Shown here: one piece after another, positions 1-8,280 of the stretch
Layout of the letters: every line of letters starts with the position of its first letter
How positions within the stretch are numbered: position 1 is the stretch's first letter
NCBI GenBank assembly: GCA_016714645.1
Contig: JADKCI010000005.1
Coordinates: 372,001 to 436,000 of the forward strand
Length of the DNA: 64,000 nt
Direction of reading: 5' to 3'
Source: Chromatiaceae bacterium
GTDB lineage: Bacteria; Pseudomonadota; Gammaproteobacteria; Chromatiales; Chromatiaceae
The notes under the pieces: generated by a model
What the model was told of the DNA's origin: nothing
Databases searched by the model: none
The model's input: only the letters and a program-made list of their open reading frames with translations
Translations under genes and position numbers: made by a program

Positions 1-1
1 G

Positions 2-433
2 CGGCGACTCTTCGAGCGCGCGGGCCCCGTCCGCTACCTGCGCCTGCATGGCGATTGCCACGCCGGCAACCTCCTCTGGACCGATGCCGGGCCCCACTTC
101 GTCGATTTCGACGACAGCCGCATGGGACCCGCGGTACAAGATCTCTGGATGCTGCTGTCCGGAGACAGCCAGGAGATGTCGGTCGGTTTGGGCCATGTTC
201 TCGCCTGCTATGAGGATTTTCGCGACTTCGATCCACGCGAGCTGCATCTGCTGGAGGCCCTGCGCACCCTGCGCCTCATCCATTACAGCGCCTGGATCGC
301 CCGCCGCTGGGAGGACCCCGCCTTCCCCTTCGCCTTCCCCTGGTTCAATACCCAGCGTTACTGGGAGGACCGCATCCTGGAATTGCGCGAGCAGATTGCC
401 GCCATGCAGGAGGGGCCCCTATGGACCTTCTGA
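2..433 (+). CDS. srkA: Stress response kinase A (SrkA/YihE), C-terminal part
   Basis: This is the 3' end of a gene entering from the left edge, about 143 codons. SrkA is a cytoplasmic Ser/Thr protein kinase of the aminoglycoside-phosphotransferase fold, linked in E. coli to survival of envelope and oxidative stress. The visible part has the catalytic-loop motif RLHGDCHAGNLLW near the edge, then the metal-binding segment FVDFDDSRMGPAVQDLWMLL, both diagnostic for SrkA. The C-terminus ends with an aromatic-rich helix (FPWFNTQRYWEDRILELREQ) typical of the family. The N-lobe lies outside the window. An ATG at 421 overlaps the stop codon and could couple translation of the next ORF. Confidence 0.9.
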   Translation, partial: RRLFERAGPVRYLRLHGDCHAGNLLWTDAGPHFVDFDDSRMGPAVQDLWMLLSGDSQEMSVGLGHVLACYEDFRDFDPRELHLLEALRTLRLIHYSAWIARRWEDPAFPFAFPWFNTQRYWEDRILELREQIAAMQEGPLWTF

Positions 434-816
434 GCCCCTGGCGCAACCCAAACCCAAGCTCGGGACATCGGGAGCGGGCCGAGACCAGCCGGCGAAATCA
501 ACGGAGAAATCAGTCATTGCGTCGCTTTTCGAGCCTTGCCTTCCGGTATTGCGTGATGGGCCTGGCCGCCTTGGGCCTATTTCCCTGGCCAGCGCTTGGC
601 GGTGAACTGCCGGGCCTCGCCAACTTGAATCGTTACGAGCAGCGTGAGGTGTGGGGACTGGTAGCCCTGGTCAACGCGGCCGCCTTCCAGATAAAACGAC
701 AAGGCGAAATGGCCTTCCCGGCCTTCCGGAAGCCAGGAAGCTGGATGCCCCAGCCGCCGGTAGAGGATCAAGCCTGGCGCCGATCCTTATTATCGACTGT
801 AAAATTCTCCCCCTAA
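421..816 (+). pseudogene. Truncated cache-domain-like exported protein
   Basis: A short ORF follows srkA directly. It has a basic stretch and a hydrophobic signal-like segment (YCVMGLAALGLFPWPALGGE). After that comes a helix plus the motif QIKRQGEMAFPAFRKPGSW, which resembles the first part of a periplasmic single-cache sensor domain. The beta-sheet half that normally follows is missing and the reading frame ends 25 residues later in unrelated sequence. I therefore read it as a degraded or truncated cache protein, though a short functional exported protein cannot be excluded. The start is uncertain: ATG 421 overlaps the srkA stop, while TTG 517 has a GGAG upstream and gives a more usual signal peptide. 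Confidence 0.4.
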
Positions 817-830
817 CCCCAGGAATCTCC

Positions 831-1295
831 ATGAGTGACCTAAATCCGAATCGCAAAGTCCTCCACGAGGAATTACCTCAGGAACATGAAGACCCCATGA
901 TCCGCCACCTGCATTTCCTTATCCGGGCCGGCATCCGGGTATTGGCGGTGCTCATGGCCCTGGTCATTATCTGGGGCGTGGCGGATGTCATCTGGATCCT
1001 CTACCAACGGCTGAGCGAGCCGCCCATCATGCTCCTCGAAATCAGCGATCTCTTTGAGACCTTTGGCGCCTTTCTGGCGGTCCTGATCGCCATCGAAATC
1101 TTCATCAACATCCGCCTCTACCTGGGGGCCGATGTCCTGCCGGTGCAACTGGTTATCGCTACCGCCCTGATGGCCATCTGCCGCAAGATTATCGTCCTGG
1201 ATTTCGAGAAGGTGTCCTCGGACTACATCCTGGCCTCGGCGGCGGCCGTCCTGGCCCTGGGCCTGACCTATTGGCTGATCGCCAAAAAAGCCTGA
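831..1295 (+). CDS. PsiE-family (phosphate-starvation-inducible) membrane protein
   Basis: A 154-residue inner-membrane protein. The start is ATG 831, preceded by AGGA at suitable spacing; longer upstream reading in the same frame has no protein-like character. After a short charged N-terminus come four hydrophobic segments: about residues 30-57, 64-90, 95-120 and 130-150. The central segment has SDLFETFGAFLAVLIAIEIF and later ICRKIIVLDFEKV, a pattern typical of the PsiE family (COG3431). The molecular function of the family is unknown; in E. coli psiE responds to phosphate starvation. The 3' end overlaps that of birA by 28 bp on the other strand. Confidence 0.75.
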   Translation: MSDLNPNRKVLHEELPQEHEDPMIRHLHFLIRAGIRVLAVLMALVIIWGVADVIWILYQRLSEPPIMLLEISDLFETFGAFLAVLIAIEIFINIRLYLGADVLPVQLVIATALMAICRKIIVLDFEKVSSDYILASAAAVLALGLTYWLIAKKA

Positions 1296-2308
1296 CCAGA
1301 CGGGACCCTGGCCTGGGCAATCCCTGGGTGAGCCAGCCGCAGACTCACCTCGCCACTCGTGAAGATCCGGGTCTCGCCGGCCACCTCCAGTCTGAGGGTA
1401 CCCTGTTCCGTAATGCCGGCCTGGATACCCCGGATGAGACGGTCGCCCAGGCGGATCTCGACCTCCTCGCCCCGATAGAGGTCATAGCCTTCCCAGAGGG
1501 GTAGAAAGGGTGCCAGGCCCTCGCGTCCATAGCCCTCCATCGTAGCGGTCAGGGCTTCCGCCAGATGGGCGGCCATCTGGTTGCGGCTATAACCCTGGGG
1601 TCCCAGGATTTCATCCAGATCGACCCAGGGCTGATCGATGCCCTGGACCTGATCGCCACGCAGGTGGGTGTTGAGACCCAGGCCGACGACCACCAGGCTC
1701 GGCCCCTGGGCCTCGGCGGCGACCTCCAGCAGCAGCCCACCCAGTTTCCGGCGTTGCCAGAGCAGGTCGTTGGGCCATTTAAGCCCGATGCCCGCCACGC
1801 CGGCGCCCTCCAGAACCTGAGCCAGGGCCGCTCCGGCGGCCAGGCTGAGGCCGCCGAGTTCCCCCGGACCAACCGGGAAACGCCATAGCAGGGAGAGATA
1901 GAGGTTGGCACCGAAAGGCGAGACCCAGGGGCGGCCGCGCCGGCCGCGCCCGGCCGTTTGCCGCTCGGCCAGGCAGAGGGTGCCGCTGGGGGCGCCAGCC
2001 TGACCCGCACTCATGAGATGGGCGTTGGTGGAATCGATATCATCGAAAAGGTCCAGCCGACTAATCCGGCTCCGCCCAGCGGGGCTCATGGCGCCCAACA
2101 ATCGCCCGGGGTCCAGCAATTCCAGGGGGGCCATCAGCCGATAGCCCTTGCCCAGGCGCGACTCGATCTCCAGGCCCAGGTGCTCGCCGGCCTTGCGCAC
2201 CGCCTTCCAGATGGCGGCGCGGCTCAGGCCCAGGGTGCTGGCCAAGGTCTCGCCCGAGTGATACTGGCCATCCGCCAGGTGGCGCACCAGTCGCAGATAA
2301 GTTTCCAC
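1268..2308 (-). CDS. birA: Bifunctional biotin--[acetyl-CoA-carboxylase] ligase / biotin operon repressor BirA
   Basis: BirA activates biotin with ATP to biotinyl-5'-AMP and transfers it to the biotin carboxyl carrier protein; the N-terminal winged helix can repress biotin genes. The 346-residue product has an HTH at residues 5-45 (SGETLASTLGLSRAAIWKAV), the biotinyl-AMP loop GRGRRGRPW at 120-128, KWPND at 177-181, GGLLLE at 190-195 and a C-terminal BPL_C barrel. I start it at GTG 2308: it lies 8 bases after the stop of the upstream peptidase gene, and TGAGG, which includes that stop, forms the ribosome site, so the two genes look translationally coupled. A longer frame upstream would overlap the peptidase by over 140 bases and adds unrelated sequence. 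Confidence 0.92.
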   Translation of the reverse strand: METYLRLVRHLADGQYHSGETLASTLGLSRAAIWKAVRKAGEHLGLEIESRLGKGYRLMAPLELLDPGRLLGAMSPAGRSRISRLDLFDDIDSTNAHLMSAGQAGAPSGTLCLAERQTAGRGRRGRPWVSPFGANLYLSLLWRFPVGPGELGGLSLAAGAALAQVLEGAGVAGIGLKWPNDLLWQRRKLGGLLLEVAAEAQGPSLVVVGLGLNTHLRGDQVQGIDQPWVDLDEILGPQGYSRNQMAAHLAEALTATMEGYGREGLAPFLPLWEGYDLYRGEEVEIRLGDRLIRGIQAGITEQGTLRLEVAGETRIFTSGEVSLRLAHPGIAQARVPSGQAFLAISQ

Positions 2309-2315
2309 GGCGGCC

Positions 2316-4133
2316 TCAGCCTCTCGGCCCCAGCCAGGCGGCGCGACGCCGGTGGCTTTCCTCCGGGGTATCCTCCAGCAGCCAGAGCTCGCAGGTATCC
2401 AGGGGGGCCGGGGCGAGCCGCACCCGGCGGACCTGGAGTTCATCCCGGCGGAAGGCATGGATCTCGACCTCCGCGCCCTCCCCCACTACCTGCAGCAGCT
2501 TGTCCAGGTTATCGCGGGTGACGCGCAGGCCATCGAGGGCGACCAGGATATCCCCGGGTGCGAGCCCGGCTACCAGGGCCGGACCTCCCGAGAGGACATG
2601 AGCAATCTGGGGCTCGCCGCCATCGGGCCGCAGTCGCAGGCCCAGGGTTGGCGGCACCGGGGTAGCGGTGTCACCGCTTGCCAGACCGCCGAGATCCTTG
2701 ACATGACGCGCCGCCCGCAGGCGCATCCCGACGCCCATTGCCGCCAGGGGCCCGGCCAGGTCCAGGTCCTGGGTGGAGTCCAGTGCCTGCTGGAAAAAGG
2801 GTCCCAGTGCCAGCCCCGTCACCTCCGCCGCCAGGGCCTCGAGGCCCCGTTCCTCCAGGCCGATACCCGTCCGGCCGTGGCGCTCCCAGAGGGCGCGCAT
2901 CACCTCATCCAGGGACTGGGCGCCCCCCGTGTCGCGGCGAATGAGCAGATCCAGGGCCAGGGCCACCAGGGCGCCCTTGGCGTAATAGCTGACGATGGCG
3001 TTGGGGCTGTTCTCATCCGGACGGTAAAACTTGGTCCAGGCATCGAAGCTTGACTCCGCCAGGGTTTGCAACAGGCGGCCCGGGTTGCGCAGGACCCGAC
3101 TGATGGTTTCCGCCAGCAGTTCGAGATACCCCGCCTCGTCGATACAGCCGCTGCGCACCAGGGCTAGTTCGTCGTAATAGGCGGTGATGCCCTCGAAGGC
3201 CCACAGCAGGCGCGTGTGGACCTCCTGCTCCAGACCCGCGGCCACGAAGGCCTGGGGGCGGATGCGCTTGACGTGCCAGAGATGGAAATATTCGTGACTA
3301 CAGAGACCTAAAAAGCGTTTGTAACCCGGCGTGGGCTTACCCATGTCCTGCGCCGGTAGGTCGTCGCGCGCGCAGAGCAGGCTGGTGGAGTAGCGATGCT
3401 CCAGACCACCGTAACCCTCACCCGTCACCTGAGTCAGGAAGAGATAGCGGTCGATGGGCAGTTCTCCAAAGAGGGCGGCATGGGTGGCGCAAATGCGCGG
3501 GAGATCCCGCTGGAGGCGGGCCTCGTCGGCCCGATGCCGGCCCGTCAGGGAGAGCCAGTGCGGTATCCCAAGCACCTCGAAGGGAATCAGGCTGAAGACG
3601 CCCATCTCGACGGGATGATCGATAAGGTCCTCGTAGTCATCGGCATTAAAAATGCCAAAGCCGAAAGGCTCGGCTTCCCGAGGTTTGAGGCTGGTGGCCA
3701 GGCGCCAGTGCGCATAGTTATCGCCACTGGGCCGGCGGATCTCCACCTGGCAAGGGAACCTATCCAGGCCGCCGACCCGCAAAAAGAGGCTGGCACCGTT
3801 GAAATAGCCATGGCTATCGTCCAGATGGGCCGAGCGCACATTCAAATCGCCGGCATAAACTTCCATCCGCACGCTGACCGGATTCCCGCGTGGGATCAGA
3901 CGCCAGGTCTGTTTGTTGAGCTTCTCTAAGGCTAGCGGTCCATCCTCATCCACCGCCTCGATGCGGAGGATATTGCGCGCAAAGTCCCTAATCATGTAGC
4001 TTCCGGGGGTCCAGGCCGGCAAGGACAGCGTCAGGGGCTTGGCCAGAGTCGTTTTGATGCACAGTTCCACGGCGAACCGGTGCCCCTCCGGCGAAATCGG
4101 CTGAACAAGATAACAAAGAGGATATTTCGGCAT
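2316..4133 (-). CDS. M61-family (glycyl aminopeptidase-like) metalloprotease with PDZ domain
   Basis: A 605-residue zinc peptidase of the M61 family, related to Sphingomonas glycyl aminopeptidase. The N-terminal beta domain (about 1-200) is followed by the conserved GGLEHRYST at 242-250, the zinc motif HEYFH at 280-284 within HEYFHLWHVKRIRP, and the third ligand Glu314 in WAFEGITAYYDEL. A PDZ domain covers about residues 490-585 (VAGLAPGDILVALDGL). No signal peptide is evident, so it is probably cytoplasmic. It forms a tight pair with birA downstream. The intergenic region to the divergent transglycosylase carries the promoters. Confidence 0.88.
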   Translation of the reverse strand: MPKYPLCYLVQPISPEGHRFAVELCIKTTLAKPLTLSLPAWTPGSYMIRDFARNILRIEAVDEDGPLALEKLNKQTWRLIPRGNPVSVRMEVYAGDLNVRSAHLDDSHGYFNGASLFLRVGGLDRFPCQVEIRRPSGDNYAHWRLATSLKPREAEPFGFGIFNADDYEDLIDHPVEMGVFSLIPFEVLGIPHWLSLTGRHRADEARLQRDLPRICATHAALFGELPIDRYLFLTQVTGEGYGGLEHRYSTSLLCARDDLPAQDMGKPTPGYKRFLGLCSHEYFHLWHVKRIRPQAFVAAGLEQEVHTRLLWAFEGITAYYDELALVRSGCIDEAGYLELLAETISRVLRNPGRLLQTLAESSFDAWTKFYRPDENSPNAIVSYYAKGALVALALDLLIRRDTGGAQSLDEVMRALWERHGRTGIGLEERGLEALAAEVTGLALGPFFQQALDSTQDLDLAGPLAAMGVGMRLRAARHVKDLGGLASGDTATPVPPTLGLRLRPDGGEPQIAHVLSGGPALVAGLAPGDILVALDGLRVTRDNLDKLLQVVGEGAEVEIHAFRRDELQVRRVRLAPAPLDTCELWLLEDTPEESHRRRAAWLGPRG

Positions 4134-4251
4134 AGATGGGCCCTGACTAAATGGAGAAAGCCACGATCGGGAGTGGGAAGGCGAGACCTCCTTGCCAGGA
4201 ATGGGGCCGGTAGAGGTAGAATGCCCTTAAGTTCAGCCAGAGTGAATATCC

Positions 4252-5025
4252 ATGTCACCGAAAATATCCGTTCACTGGTTATGCCTGGCCCTGCTGCTGC
4301 CGGGCTTGGTGCTTGCCAACATCGAGGCGCCCGCGGTTGCCCCCGCGTCCGACCCGGCAGCCACGCCCTTGGCGGAGGTCTCGGAGGCCGCGGTCGCCGA
4401 GACCAAGCTGGTGCCCGCTCGGGCGGAGATCGACTCCATGGTCGAGGCGGCAGCCAAACGTCACGGCGTTGAGTTGGCCCTGGTCAAGGCGGTGGTGGCC
4501 GCCGAATCGGCTTACAATACCCAAGCCGTGTCACGCGCCGGCGCCCTGGGACTCATGCAGATCATGCCGGGTACCGGTGCCGATTATGGGGTAACCGAAC
4601 GGGAGAAACTCTTCGATCCCGAGACAAACCTGGACACGGGCACCCGCCACATCAAGCGCCTGCTTGGCAAATATAAGAATGACTATGGCCGGGTCATCAT
4701 GGCCTACAACGCCGGTGAGGGCGTGGTGGATCGTACCGGCAGCATGGTTACCTATGCCGAAACCCTTTCCTACACCGAGGCGGTGATTCGCCACTATCGT
4801 CGCAATGGTGGTACCAAACCCACGGAGGAGGCCCTGGCCAAGGTCCGTCAACTCCGCAAGCTCAAGGGTAATCAGGCCAATCAGCTTCTCGCTCGCTACC
4901 TCGACCTCAACCTGCCCTCTCTGAGAGGCAGTTCGCGAACCATCCGCGTGGTCGCGCCCGGCCTCGACGAAAATGGCCCCAAGCGTCGGCCCATGATCGT
5001 CCTGGAGATGAAAAAATCCGATTGA
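4252..5025 (+). CDS. Lytic transglycosylase, SLT domain (MltC/Slt-like)
   Basis: A 257-residue periplasmic murein hydrolase that cleaves the MurNAc-GlcNAc bond with 1,6-anhydro formation. It has an N-terminal signal peptide (hydrophobic WLCLALLLPGLVLA, cleavage near residue 22), a low-complexity Ala/Pro linker to residue 50, then the SLT domain: catalytic Glu85 in AAESAYNTQAVS, GLMQIMPGTGADYGV at 100-114, and AYNAGEG at 151-157. A basic C-terminal tail follows. A TAGAAT element at about 4216-4221, in the intergenic region, is a plausible -10. The genes on either side give no functional hint. Confidence 0.9.
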   Translation: MSPKISVHWLCLALLLPGLVLANIEAPAVAPASDPAATPLAEVSEAAVAETKLVPARAEIDSMVEAAAKRHGVELALVKAVVAAESAYNTQAVSRAGALGLMQIMPGTGADYGVTEREKLFDPETNLDTGTRHIKRLLGKYKNDYGRVIMAYNAGEGVVDRTGSMVTYAETLSYTEAVIRHYRRNGGTKPTEEALAKVRQLRKLKGNQANQLLARYLDLNLPSLRGSSRTIRVVAPGLDENGPKRRPMIVLEMKKSD

Positions 5026-5198
5026 GGCCCTCCCCGGGTCCCGGTGTTTTGCAACTCGCCAGCGGCTGACGGTAGCCATGCCGACCAGCTAGCTCTGTCC
5101 GACCTAACCTTACCCCGTCTGGCCCCCTCCCCTCGCGCCCCGGGCCTTCTTGAGCTAGGCTTTGCCCCTTCTCTCGCCAGCCCGGACCCGGAATCATC

Positions 5199-6644
5199 GT
5201 GAAACGCGCCGCCATCACCCCGCTCTGCCTCCTGCCAGCCCTGCTCTGGAGTTCCGCCACCATGGCCAATACCGCCGAAGAAAGACGCAGCTCCCTGGAT
5301 GACCAGACCGCGGTCGCAGTGACCATCTACAACGAGGACCTGGCCCTGGTGAAGGACCGCCGCCGCCTGGATCTGCCGGTCGGGGGGCTGGATCTAGCCT
5401 TTCGCGATGTCAGCGCCCGCATGCAACCGGAGACAGCCCTGCTGCGGGGCCTGACCGAGGGGGCCAGCCTCCAGGTCATCGAGCAGAATTTCGACTTTGA
5501 CCTGCTCACCCCCGGCAAGCTGCTGGAGAAGTATGTCGGCCGCCCGGTCGGGGTCATCAAGGTCCATCCCACCACCGGCGAGGAGACCGAGGAGGAGGCC
5601 CTGGTGCTCTCCGCCGCCGAGGGGACCGTGCTGCGGATTGGGGAGCGCATCGAGACCGGTCAGCCTGGCCGCATCGTCTTCCGTGAACTGCCCCCCACCC
5701 TGCGCGACCGTCCGACCCTGGTCATGAAGCTGGACAATGGCCTCGTCGGCCCCCAAGAGCTGGAGTTGTCCTACCTGACGGCGGGCCTGTCCTGGAAGGC
5801 GGATTATGTGGGCGAACTCGCCGCCGACGACAGCCATCTCGACCTCACCGGCTGGGTCACGCTCAACAACACCAGCGGCACCGCTTACCGCGATGCCCAA
5901 CTCCAACTGGTCGCCGGGGATGTCAATCGGGTGCGGGACCTACCCAGCCCGGCTATGCAAAAAGAGGGTATGCGCATGATGGCCGCCGCGGCCCCCATGA
6001 TGGAGGAGGAGGCCCTGTTCGAATATCACCTCTACAGTCTGGCCCGCCCCACCAGCATCGCCGACAACCAGTCCAAGCAGGTGGCCCTGCTGGCGGCGCA
6101 GGGCATTCCCGCGCGTAAGGAGCTGATCTTCAAGGGCAATGATTACTACTATCGCGCCCAGCAAGGCGAGATCGGCGTCAAGCTCAAGGCCAGCGTCTTC
6201 CTGGAAATCGACAACCGCGAGGAGGCCAACCTGGGGATGCCCCTACCCAAGGGCGTGGTCCGCATCTACAAGAAGGATTCCCAGGGCCAGGCCCAGTTCG
6301 TGGGCGAGGATCGCATCGATCACACCCCGAAAAACGAGACTCTGCGTCTCAGGCTCGGCGAGGCCTTTGACGTGACCGCCGACAAGACCCAGACCGACTT
6401 CGTCAAGCTCTCCGGCACGGGACCCTGGCAGTACCAGTTCGAGACCGCCTACCGCCTCCGCCTGCGCAACGCCAAGCCGGAGCCCGTCACGGTCAAGGTG
6501 CGGGAACCCATCCCCGGCGACTGGAAGATTCTGGAGTCCAGCCATCCGCAGGAGAAGGTCAGCGCCAACCTGGCCGAGTGGGAGATCAAGATCCCCGCCG
6601 AGGGCGAGACGGTGCTCACCTATCGGGTGCGGGTACGGTTCTGA
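5199..6644 (+). CDS. DUF4139 domain-containing exported protein
   Basis: A 481-residue protein with a signal peptide (KRAAITPLCLLPALLWSSATMA). It begins at GTG 5199, chosen because the next Met (5262) would lose the signal; a weak GGA lies upstream. The mature part starts with TAVAVTIYNEDLALVKDRR, the usual opening of DUF4139 proteins, and ends in the beta-rich DUF4139 region (YRLRLRNAKPEPVTVKVREP). The biochemical function of the family is unknown; it is probably periplasmic. It converges on lysS with a 3-bp gap, so the two genes have almost no room for a terminator. Confidence 0.8.
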   Translation: MKRAAITPLCLLPALLWSSATMANTAEERRSSLDDQTAVAVTIYNEDLALVKDRRRLDLPVGGLDLAFRDVSARMQPETALLRGLTEGASLQVIEQNFDFDLLTPGKLLEKYVGRPVGVIKVHPTTGEETEEEALVLSAAEGTVLRIGERIETGQPGRIVFRELPPTLRDRPTLVMKLDNGLVGPQELELSYLTAGLSWKADYVGELAADDSHLDLTGWVTLNNTSGTAYRDAQLQLVAGDVNRVRDLPSPAMQKEGMRMMAAAAPMMEEEALFEYHLYSLARPTSIADNQSKQVALLAAQGIPARKELIFKGNDYYYRAQQGEIGVKLKASVFLEIDNREEANLGMPLPKGVVRIYKKDSQGQAQFVGEDRIDHTPKNETLRLRLGEAFDVTADKTQTDFVKLSGTGPWQYQFETAYRLRLRNAKPEPVTVKVREPIPGDWKILESSHPQEKVSANLAEWEIKIPAEGETVLTYRVRVRF

Positions 6645-6647
6645 AAT

Positions 6648-8150
6648 TCAATCCTCGGGCCGCAGGTGCGGAAAGAGCAGGACATCGCGGATGGAGGCGG
6701 AATCCGTGAAGAGCATGACCAGACGGTCGATGCCAATACCCTCGCCGGCGGTGGGGGGCATGCCATGCTCGAGGGCACGCACATAGTCGGCGTCGAAGTG
6801 CATAGCCTCCTCGTCGCCGGCGTCCTTTTCTTCCACCTGCTTCCTGAACCGCTCGGCCTGGTCCTCGGCGTCGTTCAACTCGGAGAAGCCATTGGCCAGC
6901 TCGCGGCCGCCGACGTAAAACTCGAAGCGGTCGGTGACGAAGGGGTCCTGATCGTTGCACCGTGCCAGAGGCGAGACCTCGGTCGGGTACTGGGTGATAA
7001 AGGTCGGGTCCTTGAGTTGGTGCTCGGCAACCTTGTCGAAAATCTCCATCTGCACCTTGCCGAGCCCCCAGGTCGGCTTGAAGGTGAGACCTAGCCGCCG
7101 GGCCAGGGCGCGGGCCGGCTCCAGGCTGTCGATATCCTCGGGCGCTATGCCCTCGCCATAACGCAGGATGGCCTCGCGCACCGTCACCCGGGTGAAGGGC
7201 CGGCCAAAGTCATAGGTCTCTCCCTGATACTCGACTTGCGTCGAGCCCGTCACCTCCAGGGCCATGCCGCGCAGCAGGTCCTCGGTTAAGTCCATCAAGT
7301 CCTCGTAATCCGCGTAGGCCTCGTAGAACTCGACCATGGTGAACTCTGGGTTGTGGCGGGTGGAGAGCCCCTCGTTACGGAAGTTACGGTTGATCTCATA
7401 AACCTTTTCGAAGCCGCCCACCACCAGCCGCTTGAGATAGAGCTCCGGGGCGATGCGCAGGAACAACCGCATGTCCAGGGCGTGGTGGTGGGTGACAAAG
7501 GGCCGCGCCGCCGCGCCGCCGGGGATCACCTGCATCATGGGCGTCTCCACCTCCAGGTAGCCGCGGCGGTCCAAATAGCCGCGCAGGTACTGGATGATGC
7601 GGATGCGGGCGCGGAAGGTCTTGCGAGCGCCCTCGTTCATGATCAGGTCCAGGTAGCGCTGACGATATTTGCTTTCCTGGTGAGTCAGGCCATGGAACTT
7701 CTCCGGCAGGGGACGCAGGGCCTTGGTGAGGAGACGCAGGGTCTCGACTCGAAGCGATAGCTCGCCGGTCTTGGTCTTGAAGAGGACGCCCTCGGCGCCG
7801 AGGATGTCCCCCAGGTCCAGATCGCGCTTGAACCAGCCATAATCGTACTCGCCCAGGGTGTCGCGCTGAACGAACAACTGGATTTGGCCCGACATATCCT
7901 GGAGATGCGCGAAGCTGGCCTTGCCCATGACCCGCCGGCTCATGAGCCGGCCGGCGACCTTGACCCTCAGGCTCAGGGCCTCCAGCTCCTCGGGCTCCCG
8001 GTCGCCATACTCCGCCAGCAGTTCCTCCGCCAGCACGTCGCGGCGAAAATCATTGGGGAAGGCAATGCCGTTCTCGCGCAGGGCGCGCAGCTTCTCGCGC
8101 CGCTGGGCGATGAGCTTGTTTTCGTCGAGGGCTTGATCCGGGTTGTTCAT
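6648..8150 (-). CDS. lysS: Lysyl-tRNA synthetase, class II
   Basis: A 500-residue class II aminoacyl-tRNA synthetase that charges tRNA-Lys. An N-terminal OB-fold anticodon-binding domain (about 60-165, VKVAGRLMSRRVMGKASFAH) precedes the catalytic core, with motif 2 FRNEGLSTRHNPEFTMVEFY and motif 3 GEGIGIDRLVML near the C-terminus. Length and motif order are normal. In many gammaproteobacteria lysS directly follows prfB; here the same order and strand are kept but two RND efflux genes lie between them. Confidence 0.97.
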   Translation of the reverse strand: MNNPDQALDENKLIAQRREKLRALRENGIAFPNDFRRDVLAEELLAEYGDREPEELEALSLRVKVAGRLMSRRVMGKASFAHLQDMSGQIQLFVQRDTLGEYDYGWFKRDLDLGDILGAEGVLFKTKTGELSLRVETLRLLTKALRPLPEKFHGLTHQESKYRQRYLDLIMNEGARKTFRARIRIIQYLRGYLDRRGYLEVETPMMQVIPGGAAARPFVTHHHALDMRLFLRIAPELYLKRLVVGGFEKVYEINRNFRNEGLSTRHNPEFTMVEFYEAYADYEDLMDLTEDLLRGMALEVTGSTQVEYQGETYDFGRPFTRVTVREAILRYGEGIAPEDIDSLEPARALARRLGLTFKPTWGLGKVQMEIFDKVAEHQLKDPTFITQYPTEVSPLARCNDQDPFVTDRFEFYVGGRELANGFSELNDAEDQAERFRKQVEEKDAGDEEAMHFDADYVRALEHGMPPTAGEGIGIDRLVMLFTDSASIRDVLLFPHLRPED

Positions 8151-8280
8151 GGGTATCCGCTTTTTCCTTGCAGGCTATTGCCTTGGACATGACTGATGGG
8201 GTTTGGCACCTGACTGGGTACCTGCTTTGCGTGGGTAGCCGGAGAAGTCTCCGGGGTCCCCAGCGGCGAGCAATTAGGCA

